DNA from: CAVSQX01 sp963730225
Lineage (GTDB): Bacteria > Planctomycetota > Phycisphaerae > Tepidisphaerales > Tepidisphaeraceae
NCBI GenBank assembly: GCA_963730225.1
Contig: CAVSQX010000004.1
Span: 1,426,001 to 1,490,000, forward strand
Direction of reading: 5' to 3'
DNA: 64,000 nt
Numbering within the stretch: position 1 is the first letter of the stretch; each line of letters starts with the position of its first letter. The translations under genes and the position numbers were made by a program. Positions 16,828 to 25,796 of the stretch are shown here, piece after piece. The notes under the pieces are model-generated. The model was given only the letters and a program-made list of their open reading frames with translations. It did not search any database and had not been told where the DNA came from.

Positions 16828-17865
16828 TTACCGGGCCGCGAGATAATTTCCGTATCCCACCATCACCATCGATCCAACCAGCATCGCCAGCCCGATGCCG
16901 ATCAGGGTGTGCGTCATCGGGCTGGTGCCGCGCCATTCCTTCAGCGCGATCCCCCACAGCGTGCTGAAGATGATGATGCTGGCCATGTGCAGCGTCCAGG
17001 AGCTGAATCCATATTTGCCCATCTGCGACGTGCCCATGCTGTAAAAGAAAAACTGGAAATACCACGTCAGCCCGGCGACGGCGCACAGGATCAGATTCAG
17101 CAGAATTGGCCCGCGGCCGTATGCGGCCAGCGTGTGATTTTTTCCCATCAGAATCAGACACCAGACCAGGTTCGTGAGAAACCCGCCGAACATGATGAGA
17201 ATCAGAATCGGCAGACTGCTCCAGAGCGGATTGAGATGACGATCGACGGCGATTTTGGCGATCGGATCACCGGCGGAAAGTCCGAACGCAAACGCCGCGC
17301 TGGCCACGCCGCAGATCACGGCGATCACCAATCCGAGCCCGATTCGGAATTCACCGACCGTCGCCTTTTTCTGCGCTTCGGAAAGCTCTTTTTCCTTCAG
17401 GATTCCGGCCAATCCACCAAAGGCGATGCCCAGTAGGCAGACTGCGACACCACCGAGCAGCACATATCCGCCTTTCCCGTCGACCAGCGCGCCGAATTGG
17501 TGTTTGAAGATCGGCGGAATCAACGTCCCGCAGGCGGCGCACAATCCCAGCGCCACGGCGTACCCCAGCGCGATGCCCAGGTAGCGCATCGTCAATCCGA
17601 ACGTCAACCCGCCGACACCCCACACAATTCCCCACACAAACGCCCACTCCACGGCCCCGCGCGGTGCCTGGCGCAGGATGTCGGCCGTTCCCGGAACCAG
17701 CCACAACGCAAAAACCCACGGAGCGATCAGCCAACTGAAGATTCCGCCGACAATCCAGAAATTCTCCCACGCCCAACCGCGAACTTTTTTGTACGGAATG
17801 TAAAAACTCGCCGCCGCCAGCCCGCCGATGCTGTGCAGCACAACTCCAAAAGCCGGATTTGCCAC
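16828..17865 (-). CDS. rhaT: L-rhamnose-proton symporter
   Basis: Ten-segment membrane transporter of the RhaT/DMT type that imports L-rhamnose. The protein starts VANPAFGVVLHSIGGLAA and runs through FYIPYKKVRGWAWENFW, GGIFSWLIAPW and GLTMRYLGIALGYAVALGL, which match E. coli RhaT. GTG at 17865 gives 345 residues, essentially the E. coli length, and is preceded by AGGGAG; the frame is open further upstream to 17997, but that extension overlaps the preceding isomerase gene and adds a non-family soluble stretch. Lies between the isomerase gene (20 bases upstream) and rhaM (13 bases downstream). No rhamnulokinase or aldolase gene is in this window. Confidence 0.92.
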   Translation of the reverse strand: MANPAFGVVLHSIGGLAAASFYIPYKKVRGWAWENFWIVGGIFSWLIAPWVFALWLVPGTADILRQAPRGAVEWAFVWGIVWGVGGLTFGLTMRYLGIALGYAVALGLCAACGTLIPPIFKHQFGALVDGKGGYVLLGGVAVCLLGIAFGGLAGILKEKELSEAQKKATVGEFRIGLGLVIAVICGVASAAFAFGLSAGDPIAKIAVDRHLNPLWSSLPILILIMFGGFLTNLVWCLILMGKNHTLAAYGRGPILLNLILCAVAGLTWYFQFFFYSMGTSQMGKYGFSSWTLHMASIIIFSTLWGIALKEWRGTSPMTHTLIGIGLAMLVGSMVMVGYGNYLAAR

Positions 17866-17885
17866 GGTTTGCTCCCTCTGAAATT

Positions 17886-19316
17886 TCAGCAGACTCGCGC
17901 GACGTCCATTTGCAGCAACTGACCGAGCTTGGTGATTTTCCCCGCGAAGTGCCCGACGCCCACCGCACAGTGATGCGCCGGGCCGTGTTGGTTCCATTCG
18001 TTCACGAATCGCCGGGCGCCGATGGAAAACCGGTATCGGCTGTTGGTGTTTCCAATTTCCAGGATCGGCCCCGGCACCGACTCCGCCTCGGCCACCAGCA
18101 GCTTCAATTTTCCATCCACCGTCTGCACCACGCTCAGCAGCGTCACCGGGCCGTGGCGAACCGACATCTCCACGCTCAATCCCCGCCCGACTTTTCCGTG
18201 ATAAACCGTCAACGGCCGAACGCGCGTTTTTCCCTGGGCGATGGCGATGTGTCCCGGCCCGTCGTGGCCCATCAGCACCACGTCGTCCGCAAAATCCATC
18301 GCGTAATATTCCGTGAAGCTCCCGCCGGCGCCGAAGCTGTCCATGATCTTCATCGCCTGGGCGTTTTTCACCTCCAGCTCGCCGGCCACCGGAATTCCGC
18401 GGGCGGTCAGCAGGGAATTGCCCAGGATAATCGAACTGATCGCATCTTCGTTCGCCGGGTTTCCGATTCCCATGTAGTAATACGCCAGGGAGCCGAGTTG
18501 ATGGGCTTCGACCAGATCATCCAGCGCCGCACTGGTGCGGGCGGCGCGAGCCAGTTCTTCGGGCGGGCAATCTTCCCGGATCTCAAACACCTGATGAAAT
18601 TCCCGCAGGCGGCTGTCGATTCGGCTCTGGGTTGCCCTGGTTCGCAGATCGGCCAGCTCGTCGACCTCGATGATTTCGATGTGCCCGCCGAAGAACGCGC
18701 ACTGCTGGGTCAGATCGCTGTAAATGTCGAGCATTCCGCCGTAGTAATGCCCCATGATGCCGAGCCGATTGTGCTCCATGATTTGGGCGACGCGGGCGGC
18801 ATCGAGCCACTGATCGATTTCGTTCCAGGCCGTCGGGTCATCGTCGATCATCCCGGTGATTTGAAAAAACGGAATCCGGCAGCGATTGAAAACATTGGCG
18901 ATTTCCGGGACCGGACACGCCTGGCAATGGGCGAGCCATTGCCCGGTCATCGCCGTGCGATCACCGAGCTTGTTGAACGCCGCGTAATCGATCGCCGCCG
19001 ACGGCGAAAGATTCAAAATAATCACCGGCACTTTCGCCCGCCGAACCACCGGCAAAACGGTGGAGGAGAGCGCGTACGTCGTCACGCACAGAAAAATCAG
19101 ATCGACATCACCCCGGCGAAATGCGTGGCCGGCCTCCATCGCCTTCGGTGGCGTGTCGATGAGCCCCAGATTCAGCACCTCGATATCCGGCCGCTGAAGT
19201 TTTCCGGCGACTTTCGCCAGATGATCCTTCAGCCGCTGCTCCAACCCGGCAAATTGCGGCCAATACGCATCCAGGCCGATGCCGAAGATTCCCACTTTCA
19301 ACTTGGATTTGTTCAT
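17886..19316 (-). CDS. L-fucose/L-arabinose isomerase family protein
   Basis: Probable ketol isomerase for a sugar released by this locus (L-arabinose, L-fucose or L-rhamnose). The 476-residue protein has the AraA/FucI N-terminal fold (KVGIFGIGLDAYWPQF, then KAMEAGHAFRRGDVDLIFLC) and a C-terminal active-site region with VAGELEVKNAQAMKIM, GAGGSFTEYYAMDF, DDVVLMGHDGPGHIA and HHCAVGVGHFAGKI; the Glu and His residues in these stretches are the expected Mn ligands. ATG at 19316 overlaps the stop of the BNR_4 gene (ATGA). The family is broader than its named members, so the substrate is inferred only from the rhaT-rhaM neighbours. Confidence 0.8.
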   Translation of the reverse strand: MNKSKLKVGIFGIGLDAYWPQFAGLEQRLKDHLAKVAGKLQRPDIEVLNLGLIDTPPKAMEAGHAFRRGDVDLIFLCVTTYALSSTVLPVVRRAKVPVIILNLSPSAAIDYAAFNKLGDRTAMTGQWLAHCQACPVPEIANVFNRCRIPFFQITGMIDDDPTAWNEIDQWLDAARVAQIMEHNRLGIMGHYYGGMLDIYSDLTQQCAFFGGHIEIIEVDELADLRTRATQSRIDSRLREFHQVFEIREDCPPEELARAARTSAALDDLVEAHQLGSLAYYYMGIGNPANEDAISSIILGNSLLTARGIPVAGELEVKNAQAMKIMDSFGAGGSFTEYYAMDFADDVVLMGHDGPGHIAIAQGKTRVRPLTVYHGKVGRGLSVEMSVRHGPVTLLSVVQTVDGKLKLLVAEAESVPGPILEIGNTNSRYRFSIGARRFVNEWNQHGPAHHCAVGVGHFAGKITKLGQLLQMDVARVC

Positions 19317-20626
19317 GGCAACGCCACCTGAAGAATCGCCGCTTCCTGCGGGCCGAAGTTGGTGGTGTGCTCGTGATTTCCCTGCTCAACCGGCAAAACA
19401 AAAAGGCTCAGCACGCCGCTGTCGTGCAGGCCGAGCAGATCGTACGTCGGCTCCCAGTTGCCCAGGTTTTCATGGGTAAGATCGATCGTCGTCCACTGAT
19501 CGAACGGGGCCCGCGACTGATACAGCCGGATACCTCCGCCCACTTCGGCATCGCGCGTGATGAAATAGACCGCCCCGCTTTTGCTGACGGCGATCTCCGG
19601 CCGGCTGATCGGAATCGCCAGCGAGCCGCCGCCGCTAATCGAGAATTTCTTCGTGCGATGGCTCACCTGGCTTTTGTTCCACCGGGTTCCGTCAAACCAA
19701 ACATCAAAATACTGTGGGATTCCCGAATCGTCGTTCATGTACTGGGCCAGATGCGGATGCCCGTCGGCATCGAGGGCAGCACTGCACTGGTTAATGAGAT
19801 TCGAGCCTTTGCGGATTGGATCGACCACCTGGGCATTTTCCTGCGTGATCGGCGTCGCCTGCGGCTTGCCGTCACTGCGCAGCCAGGTTTGTCCGCCATC
19901 GGTGCTATGGGTGTAGCACAGATCATGATTCGTCTCGGCATCGGGTGAATCGCGCCAACACCACCCGATGTGAATGCTGCCGTCGCTTCCGATCGCCGGC
20001 CGCCACGGATATGGATTGCACTTGTTTTCGCCGTCGATCAGCGGATGGTTCATCGCCTTCCATGTTTTCAAAGCCACGTCGTAGCGATTCAGGCACAGCG
20101 AACCGTTTCCGCTCGATCCGTTGCGATAGAAAAAATAGAGCGTGCCGTCGGGCCCATTGAGAAATTGCGGATAGGTGACGCTGGATTCGTGCTGCCCGGT
20201 CATCGGGATTTCCGGTCCAAAGCTGTGCACGTCCAGCGGCGTTTCGCTGACACGGTAGTGCAATTGGTTGTTGTGATGATCGTAGGAAATGTGCAGCAAT
20301 CCGTCGCTGGAAACGCCCAGCACCACGTCGTTGTGAGCATCGCTCACTTTTCCCTTGAAACTCTGAACCGCCAAATCCCATTTCGTCGACGGTAATTGCC
20401 GCCGACCCACCACCACATTTCCATCGGGCGCGTAGTAGGTGACGAATTGATAGCCGCCCAGGGTGATGACCGAATTGTCGCGGAAAACCGAAGTGTTCAC
20501 GCCGTCGTCGGCGTACGCCCGGCCAATCGGGATTCGCTCGGTTTTTAGATTGGCATCGTCTGCCGCCGCCGCCCGGCCCACGAACATCGCCAGTGCCAGC
20601 GCGATCAACCATTTCCCGTTGCGCAT
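19313..20626 (-). CDS. secreted BNR_4 family beta-propeller protein, possible rhamnosyl-uronate lyase or rhamnosidase
   Basis: 437 residues with a signal peptide (MRNGKWLIALALAMFVGRAAA, 21 residues, described here in parts: positively charged start, hydrophobic core, AAA cleavage site). The rest is a seven-bladed propeller of the BNR_4 type: VSSDGLLHISYDHHNNQL, ESSVTYPQF, LYFFYRNGSSGNG, IHIGWCWRD, NQCSAALDADGHPH and, near the end, NLGNWEPTYD. Members of this family include ulvan-type lyases and enzymes that cut L-rhamnose from glucuronic acid, which would suit the adjacent rhaT-rhaM. The exact class is not assignable by eye. Starts 3 bases after the GH127 stop and overlaps the isomerase gene, so co-transcribed with both. 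Confidence 0.75.
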   Translation of the reverse strand: MRNGKWLIALALAMFVGRAAAADDANLKTERIPIGRAYADDGVNTSVFRDNSVITLGGYQFVTYYAPDGNVVVGRRQLPSTKWDLAVQSFKGKVSDAHNDVVLGVSSDGLLHISYDHHNNQLHYRVSETPLDVHSFGPEIPMTGQHESSVTYPQFLNGPDGTLYFFYRNGSSGNGSLCLNRYDVALKTWKAMNHPLIDGENKCNPYPWRPAIGSDGSIHIGWCWRDSPDAETNHDLCYTHSTDGGQTWLRSDGKPQATPITQENAQVVDPIRKGSNLINQCSAALDADGHPHLAQYMNDDSGIPQYFDVWFDGTRWNKSQVSHRTKKFSISGGGSLAIPISRPEIAVSKSGAVYFITRDAEVGGGIRLYQSRAPFDQWTTIDLTHENLGNWEPTYDLLGLHDSGVLSLFVLPVEQGNHEHTTNFGPQEAAILQVALP

Positions 20627-20629
20627 GTT

Positions 20630-23032
20630 TTACCTGGCTCCCGTGACGATCGCCGCACCGAACACACCGCCGGCGATGTTGCCGGGATGGGCCTGGAAGC
20701 GCACCGTGACTCTCGTCTTGCCTTGGGTGAACTCCGGCGGAATCGGATATTCCACATCGAAAAACTCGCCGGGCTTGTCGTGATGCAGCGACTGCGTGGC
20801 GATCTTCTGCCCGTCGATGAGAATGTCGAATGTGCGGGCGTAATCCTCATCGCCCCAGTAAGTGCACAGCAGCGACAGCGGCTTATCCGCCGCGACGGTC
20901 ATGCTCCAACTGAACCAGCCGCTGTTGGGCGCGTCACGGAAATACCGTCCGTTGAACTCGCCGGTGCCCGTGTTCATTCCGCGCGGGCGATGATCGTTGT
21001 CGGCATCCGGCGTAACGATGTCGAGCGCCCGGGCCTCCAGATTTTTTCGGTAATCGGCCGTGGCGAGTGCGCGGGCAAATGCCGGACTGTCGGCGGCGGC
21101 GATCCAAACGGCGTAGCGATACGCCGCGGCATTGCGGCCGGGATGAGCAGCGTTGGTGCGATACCAGGTGCCGATGTTGGCAAAGGGAATCATGGTGCCG
21201 ACTAGCGCGGAGCCGCTGAGTGATTTGAGCGCGATCTGAAATGCCGGGCCGATCGCATCGGCGGGAGCGGAGGCGGACGCCGCGGGTGTGGGGACTTTCG
21301 TCGGATCGATTTGCGCTCCACCCAGCGCCGCCGGGCCGTCGGCGATGCCGTGCATCAATTCCGGCGGCTGCGAAAACCAGGCGCTGTCCAATGCATAAAC
21401 CACCGGCCCGCGCTGAAGCGCCCACAGATTCCTGGTCGTGTACGATCCGGCGATCCATTTGATCTGCATCGGCAGCGAAAGATCGAGCCGATCGCCGTTT
21501 TGCCATTGCCGGGGAATCGAGGCGTAGGAGCCGGGCTTGAGATTCTCGATCGCTTCTCCGTTCACCTTCAGCGCCGGCGCATCGCACCAGGCGGGCAGAC
21601 GGATGTTCACCGTGAAAGTCGCCGGTTTGTCGATCGCCAGCTCCAGGTGAATCTCACCGCTGGCGGGGTAATCGGTGGTTTGTTTCAGCGTTACAGTTGT
21701 CGAAGAATCCAGCGGGAACTTCGCCGTCGACGTGATGAACTGATTCACGTAGATCGCCCCGTTGCCGCTGGCGTAAATGAACTGCGGCAACTGCGAAACG
21801 ATCCGCGGCCCGCTGGAATTGCAGCAATCCGGCGTGCGGAAATATCCGACCGGCTTGGAGCCGTCCAACGCCGTGTGATATTTGAACGCATCGCCATCGC
21901 AAGTCTCGGCGGCGAAGAGATGATTCCACATCAGTTTTTCCATCGCATCGGCGTACTTGGTATCGCCGGTGATCTCCAGCAGCGATTGATTCAACTCCAG
22001 CCACGACATCGACGCGCAGGTTTCCACGACCGAGCCGGTGATGGGCAGATTGTGCCCGCCCTCGTAATGCTCGCCAACGCTGACCCCGCCGGTGATGTAC
22101 ATCTGCCGCGCGGCGATGTCGTTCCAGGCTCCTTGCACTTTCCGCAGCAGCGAAGCGTCGCCGGTGGCGCGGTAGAGCCGCAGAAAACCAAGGAAATTCA
22201 TGTGGAAGGTGTGGGCGTGAACGTACGGCTGAACCTGATCCAGCGTCATCGTGCCATCGGCGACTTTGTCGAGATTGGAAAATGTGTCGTGCTCGGACCA
22301 GCGGTCGATGTTGGAGACGACCCATTGCACCCACTGAAGATATTTCGCATCGCCGGTGTCGGCGTAGAGCCGCATCATCGGATCGATCAGCAGCGTGCCT
22401 TCGAGACTTTGGTGAGCGGCGTGTCCGGAGATGGCGGTGTGGCCCGGCTCAACCTGCTTCGACGAAAATTCCGCCTTTCCCGGTCCGATGTGATCCACAA
22501 AATAATCCCCCAGCCGGCTTGCGGCGTGCAGGGCGGGCTGGCTGCCCCAATCTTCGTACGCGCTGAGCAGCGCGTGCAGAGTGAAATAAAGTTCGTACGG
22601 GTCCATTCCGCGCAGCGGCTTTTCGGCGGTGCGAACGGCCGGGTCGGTGATGCCCAGATAACCGCTCTCCTCCTGGGCCGCGATCATGCGGGAGAGAATC
22701 TGCTGAGCTTCCGTCCTGAGATGCGGATCGTCGGTGGCGATGGAAGTCAGGATCGACGCCTCCAGCCATTTGCCCGGCTGCTCGCCGATCCAGAACCATT
22801 GGCGATACGTCGGCGTCTCGACCATCTTCACGATGTCATCGATGTCGAACGTGCTGAGGCGATTCTTGTCGGTGAGTTTCATGCGCTCGCCGATGTAACC
22901 GCCGATGTCGCTGACCGCCGTGGGGGAAAGCGAAGTCTCGCTGTTTTGAACCTTCATCGTGTCGGCGGCGGCCGACCCGGGGCCAAGGGCAAAAACCCCG
23001 GCAAAAACGCATATCCATATTCCGTTGCGCAT
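20630..23032 (-). CDS. GH127-type beta-L-arabinofuranosidase, secreted
   Basis: Removes terminal beta-L-arabinofuranose. About 800 residues, with signal peptide MRNGIWICVFAGVFALG ending in SAAAD. The catalytic and zinc-binding set of family GH127 is present: E337 and C339 in VVETCASM, and C403-C404 in TPDCCNSSGPR; these positions agree closely with the characterised enzyme HypBA1. The N-terminal (alpha/alpha)6 barrel is followed by beta-sandwich domains, and a C-terminal GEFFDVEYPIP segment may be a DUF4986-like domain. ATG 23032 is preferred to 23089 because it begins the signal peptide and GGAGAG precedes it. First gene of the minus-strand run and divergent from GH35 at 23121; a palindrome lies between them. 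Confidence 0.88.
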   Translation of the reverse strand: MRNGIWICVFAGVFALGPGSAAADTMKVQNSETSLSPTAVSDIGGYIGERMKLTDKNRLSTFDIDDIVKMVETPTYRQWFWIGEQPGKWLEASILTSIATDDPHLRTEAQQILSRMIAAQEESGYLGITDPAVRTAEKPLRGMDPYELYFTLHALLSAYEDWGSQPALHAASRLGDYFVDHIGPGKAEFSSKQVEPGHTAISGHAAHQSLEGTLLIDPMMRLYADTGDAKYLQWVQWVVSNIDRWSEHDTFSNLDKVADGTMTLDQVQPYVHAHTFHMNFLGFLRLYRATGDASLLRKVQGAWNDIAARQMYITGGVSVGEHYEGGHNLPITGSVVETCASMSWLELNQSLLEITGDTKYADAMEKLMWNHLFAAETCDGDAFKYHTALDGSKPVGYFRTPDCCNSSGPRIVSQLPQFIYASGNGAIYVNQFITSTAKFPLDSSTTVTLKQTTDYPASGEIHLELAIDKPATFTVNIRLPAWCDAPALKVNGEAIENLKPGSYASIPRQWQNGDRLDLSLPMQIKWIAGSYTTRNLWALQRGPVVYALDSAWFSQPPELMHGIADGPAALGGAQIDPTKVPTPAASASAPADAIGPAFQIALKSLSGSALVGTMIPFANIGTWYRTNAAHPGRNAAAYRYAVWIAAADSPAFARALATADYRKNLEARALDIVTPDADNDHRPRGMNTGTGEFNGRYFRDAPNSGWFSWSMTVAADKPLSLLCTYWGDEDYARTFDILIDGQKIATQSLHHDKPGEFFDVEYPIPPEFTQGKTRVTVRFQAHPGNIAGGVFGAAIVTGAR

Positions 23033-23048
23033 GACTCTCTCCGCTGGA

Positions 23049-23068
23049 TTTGACAATGTAACATCAAA
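23049..23068. promoter_or_regulatory. Candidate operator between divergent GH127 and GH35 genes
   Basis: TTTGA at 23049-23053 and TCAAA at 23064-23068 form an inverted repeat that encloses ATGTAACAT (23056-23064), itself a 9-base palindrome. The word ACAATGTAAC (23053-23062) is identical to 13357-13366 in front of the other GH16 gene. The site is 17 bases upstream of the GH127 start and 53 bases upstream of the GH35 start, where it could control both promoters. Regulator unknown. Confidence 0.4.
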
Positions 23069-23120
23069 CGGCTTAATTTCATGTTTCATTTACATCAATC
23101 ATCACGGCAAAGGCGGAAAA

Positions 23121-25796
23121 ATGAGCTGGAGAGGAACGCGGCTGGCGATTGTGCTTTCGTTTCTGACCGCCTGCGGGGCATCGGCGGCGCAGACTTCTTT
23201 GGCCGATGCGGGGGCCGATCGGCTCCATTACGACAATCAGTGCATCACGATCGACGGCAAGGATCTGGTTCTCTTCAGCGGGGCGTTTCATTATTTTCGC
23301 TGCCCAAAGGAGTTATGGGCCGATCGGTTTCGCAAGCTAAAGGAAGCCGGATTCAACACGGTCGAGACTTACGTCGCCTGGAATTTCAACGAACGCACCC
23401 TGCCGGACAGCGTGGATGATTTCTCGAAGGTGGACATGACCGACCTTTCCGACTGGCTGGCGATGGCCACCGACCAGTTCGGATTTTACGTCATCCTTCG
23501 GCCCGGTCCATACATCTGCGCCGAATGGGACGGCGGTGGATATCCGCAGTGGCTCATCACCAAAAAACCGGCCGACTTTCATGGCAAGGAGTGGTTCCGC
23601 GGCGACGATGCAACCTACTTGGCCTGGTGCAAGCATTGGTACACGGCGGTGGCCAAAGCGGCCGCTCCGTTTCAGATCACGCACCGCCCCGTCGGCAAGA
23701 CGGGCATCATCCTCTGGCAGATCGAGAATGAATACAACTACAGCGATCAGCCGATTGCCGTCAAAGTGCATCAGCTCGATTTTCTGGCCCACTGCTCGCG
23801 CGACCTGGGTATCGACGTGCCGCTGACCACCTGCATGACCAACAACCCTGCCTATCGGCGGGATGAATATCTCCGCCAGAACGTCGTCGAAACTCGCAAC
23901 ACCTATCCCAAGTACAGCGTGCCAACCGAACAGCGCGACATCGGCGTGCTGGCCACCTACCAACCCGAAAAATTCAAGATGATCAGCGAGCTTCAGGGCG
24001 GGTGGTTCTCGCAGGTCGGCGGGGAGCTCAGCGAAGCCCAGGGATTCGACGCGGCGCACATCAATCACGTCACCCAGTACGCCTGGGAGAACGGTTTCAC
24101 CGTCACCAATTACTACATGGGCTTCGGCGGAACCAACTTCGGCGATTGGGCCGCCGAGGATATCACCACCACCTACGACTACGACGCCCCCGTGCGCGAG
24201 TGCGGCGGAGTCACCCAGCGATATCTGGCCGTCAAAGCCCTGGGCAATTTTATCACCGATCACGGCCCGCAACTGGCTCGCGCGGTTCCGGAAGAATTTG
24301 ATGTGAAACAGAAAACCGACCAAGATGTGCGCGTCTCCCTGCGCCGGGCCGCCGATGGAAGCCGATTTTTGTTTGTCCGAACCGATCAGCGCTACCATCC
24401 GCAATCCACCGGCACGGTGAAGCTGCAAACCGACGCTCCCGATTCCGTCGAAATCTCCGCGACTTACCAAATCGGGCCATTTGGCGCGAAGATTCTCTAC
24501 CTGCCCCAGGGCGCGACCAGCGACACCGACGGGCAATGGTATCCTAAACCCGTGGAGGGCCCGCAGCGGCCAACCGATCTGCCGGCGACGGTGCGGGTTA
24601 CCGAAGCGAAGATGATGGTCGATCCCGGTCCAACGCAATGGACGGCCGCCGATCCAACCTTGGGAATCGAATCAGCGGGAATCTTCAATCGCGGATTTGT
24701 TTTTTACCGCACGACGCTGCCAACATCGGCCAGTGGAAAACTGGCCATCTCGGCCCATCCGCACGGACACGATTGGGCGGAGTTTGAACTGAACGGCAAG
24801 CCGCTTGCCGGCGGGCAGCGGTCGGGAACTTTCGAGCTTCCAGATGATTCGGCCGGTGGACAGCTCATCGGCCTGTACGAAAACGGCGGGCGGGCCAACG
24901 GCGGCGCGGATATGGAAAAACCGTGCGGATTGCTCGATCTTCGCATCGGCCAGGCATCCGAGGCCGGTCAGGCGTTGACCGGTTGGCGGGCGACGCTGGT
25001 CGATCAGGCCAATCACGACGCCCAGTTGGCCGTCGATGCGGATGATTCCAAATGGGCCGGCGCCGACATCACGCAACAAACCGATGGGCCGTTGCAGCCG
25101 GGCCAGTCGGCGGTGTACCGAACTTCCGTCGAGTTGCACGGCGACGAACTGGCCGCCAGCCGGGTGCTGGTGCTGGGGCGGGTGGATGACGAGGGCGAGG
25201 CTTACGTCAATGGGAAGAAGGTTGGCCAGTGCGACGATTGGTCCACCGAACAGCGGTTCGATGTCGCCGGGGCGTTGCACGAGGGGAAAAATGTGATCGT
25301 CGTTTACGTGCACAATTCCGACGGTCCCGGCGGGTTGACGCGCGGGGCGTGGCTGGAGTCGCAGATGCCGGGCGTCGATGCCAAGTGGGAAATTTCCGAC
25401 CAGACGGCCGGCGTCGCCGGGGAATGGTGGAATCTGGATTTCGACGATTCCGCGTGGAAGACGGTGCCGATCGACCGGGCCGCCACCGCCGGCGTCGATC
25501 CGCTCCTGACTTGGTATCGGGTGAAGTTCGAGTTGCCGACGCCCAATGAGCACCAGTGGGTTCCGTGGAAGGCGCATCTGGATATCGTCGGCAACGGGTT
25601 TTTGTATCTGAACGGACATCCGCTGGGCCGGTGGTGGCAGCAGGGGCCGCAGCGGGATTTCTTTTTGCCGGAATGCTGGATGAACTTCGGGCCGGGGAAG
25701 ACCAACGTGCTGACGATGTCGCTGCGCCCGACCGACGGCGTGGCGGTGCGCGGTGTGGAAATCGGTCCGTACGCGAACATGGCTGAGGTGCGATGA
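23121..25796 (+). CDS. secreted GH35 beta-galactosidase
   Basis: Releases terminal beta-galactose. 891 residues from ATG 23121, preceded by AGGCGG; signal peptide LAIVLSFLTACGASAAQ. The GH35 barrel starts LVLFSGAFHYFRCPKELW, passes TVETYVAWNFNE and RPGPYICAEWDGGGYPQWL, and has acid/base E204 in WQIENEYNY and nucleophile E290 in MISELQGGWFS. GFGGTNFGDWA and TTTYDYDAPVRE follow, as in other family members. The C-terminal 400 residues are jelly-roll domains (LVLGRVDDEGEAYVNGKKV and LDIVGNGFLYLNGHPLGRWW). Longer frame upstream to 22959 is antisense to GH127 and rejected. Its TGA overlaps the ATG of the following GH16 gene, so the two are translationally coupled. Confidence 0.9.
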   Translation: MSWRGTRLAIVLSFLTACGASAAQTSLADAGADRLHYDNQCITIDGKDLVLFSGAFHYFRCPKELWADRFRKLKEAGFNTVETYVAWNFNERTLPDSVDDFSKVDMTDLSDWLAMATDQFGFYVILRPGPYICAEWDGGGYPQWLITKKPADFHGKEWFRGDDATYLAWCKHWYTAVAKAAAPFQITHRPVGKTGIILWQIENEYNYSDQPIAVKVHQLDFLAHCSRDLGIDVPLTTCMTNNPAYRRDEYLRQNVVETRNTYPKYSVPTEQRDIGVLATYQPEKFKMISELQGGWFSQVGGELSEAQGFDAAHINHVTQYAWENGFTVTNYYMGFGGTNFGDWAAEDITTTYDYDAPVRECGGVTQRYLAVKALGNFITDHGPQLARAVPEEFDVKQKTDQDVRVSLRRAADGSRFLFVRTDQRYHPQSTGTVKLQTDAPDSVEISATYQIGPFGAKILYLPQGATSDTDGQWYPKPVEGPQRPTDLPATVRVTEAKMMVDPGPTQWTAADPTLGIESAGIFNRGFVFYRTTLPTSASGKLAISAHPHGHDWAEFELNGKPLAGGQRSGTFELPDDSAGGQLIGLYENGGRANGGADMEKPCGLLDLRIGQASEAGQALTGWRATLVDQANHDAQLAVDADDSKWAGADITQQTDGPLQPGQSAVYRTSVELHGDELAASRVLVLGRVDDEGEAYVNGKKVGQCDDWSTEQRFDVAGALHEGKNVIVVYVHNSDGPGGLTRGAWLESQMPGVDAKWEISDQTAGVAGEWWNLDFDDSAWKTVPIDRAATAGVDPLLTWYRVKFELPTPNEHQWVPWKAHLDIVGNGFLYLNGHPLGRWWQQGPQRDFFLPECWMNFGPGKTNVLTMSLRPTDGVAVRGVEIGPYANMAEVR

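Noticed and set aside
21311..23053. 580-codon plus-strand frame opposite GH127
   Set aside because: No protein-like pattern, and GH127 active-site residues lie on the other strand.
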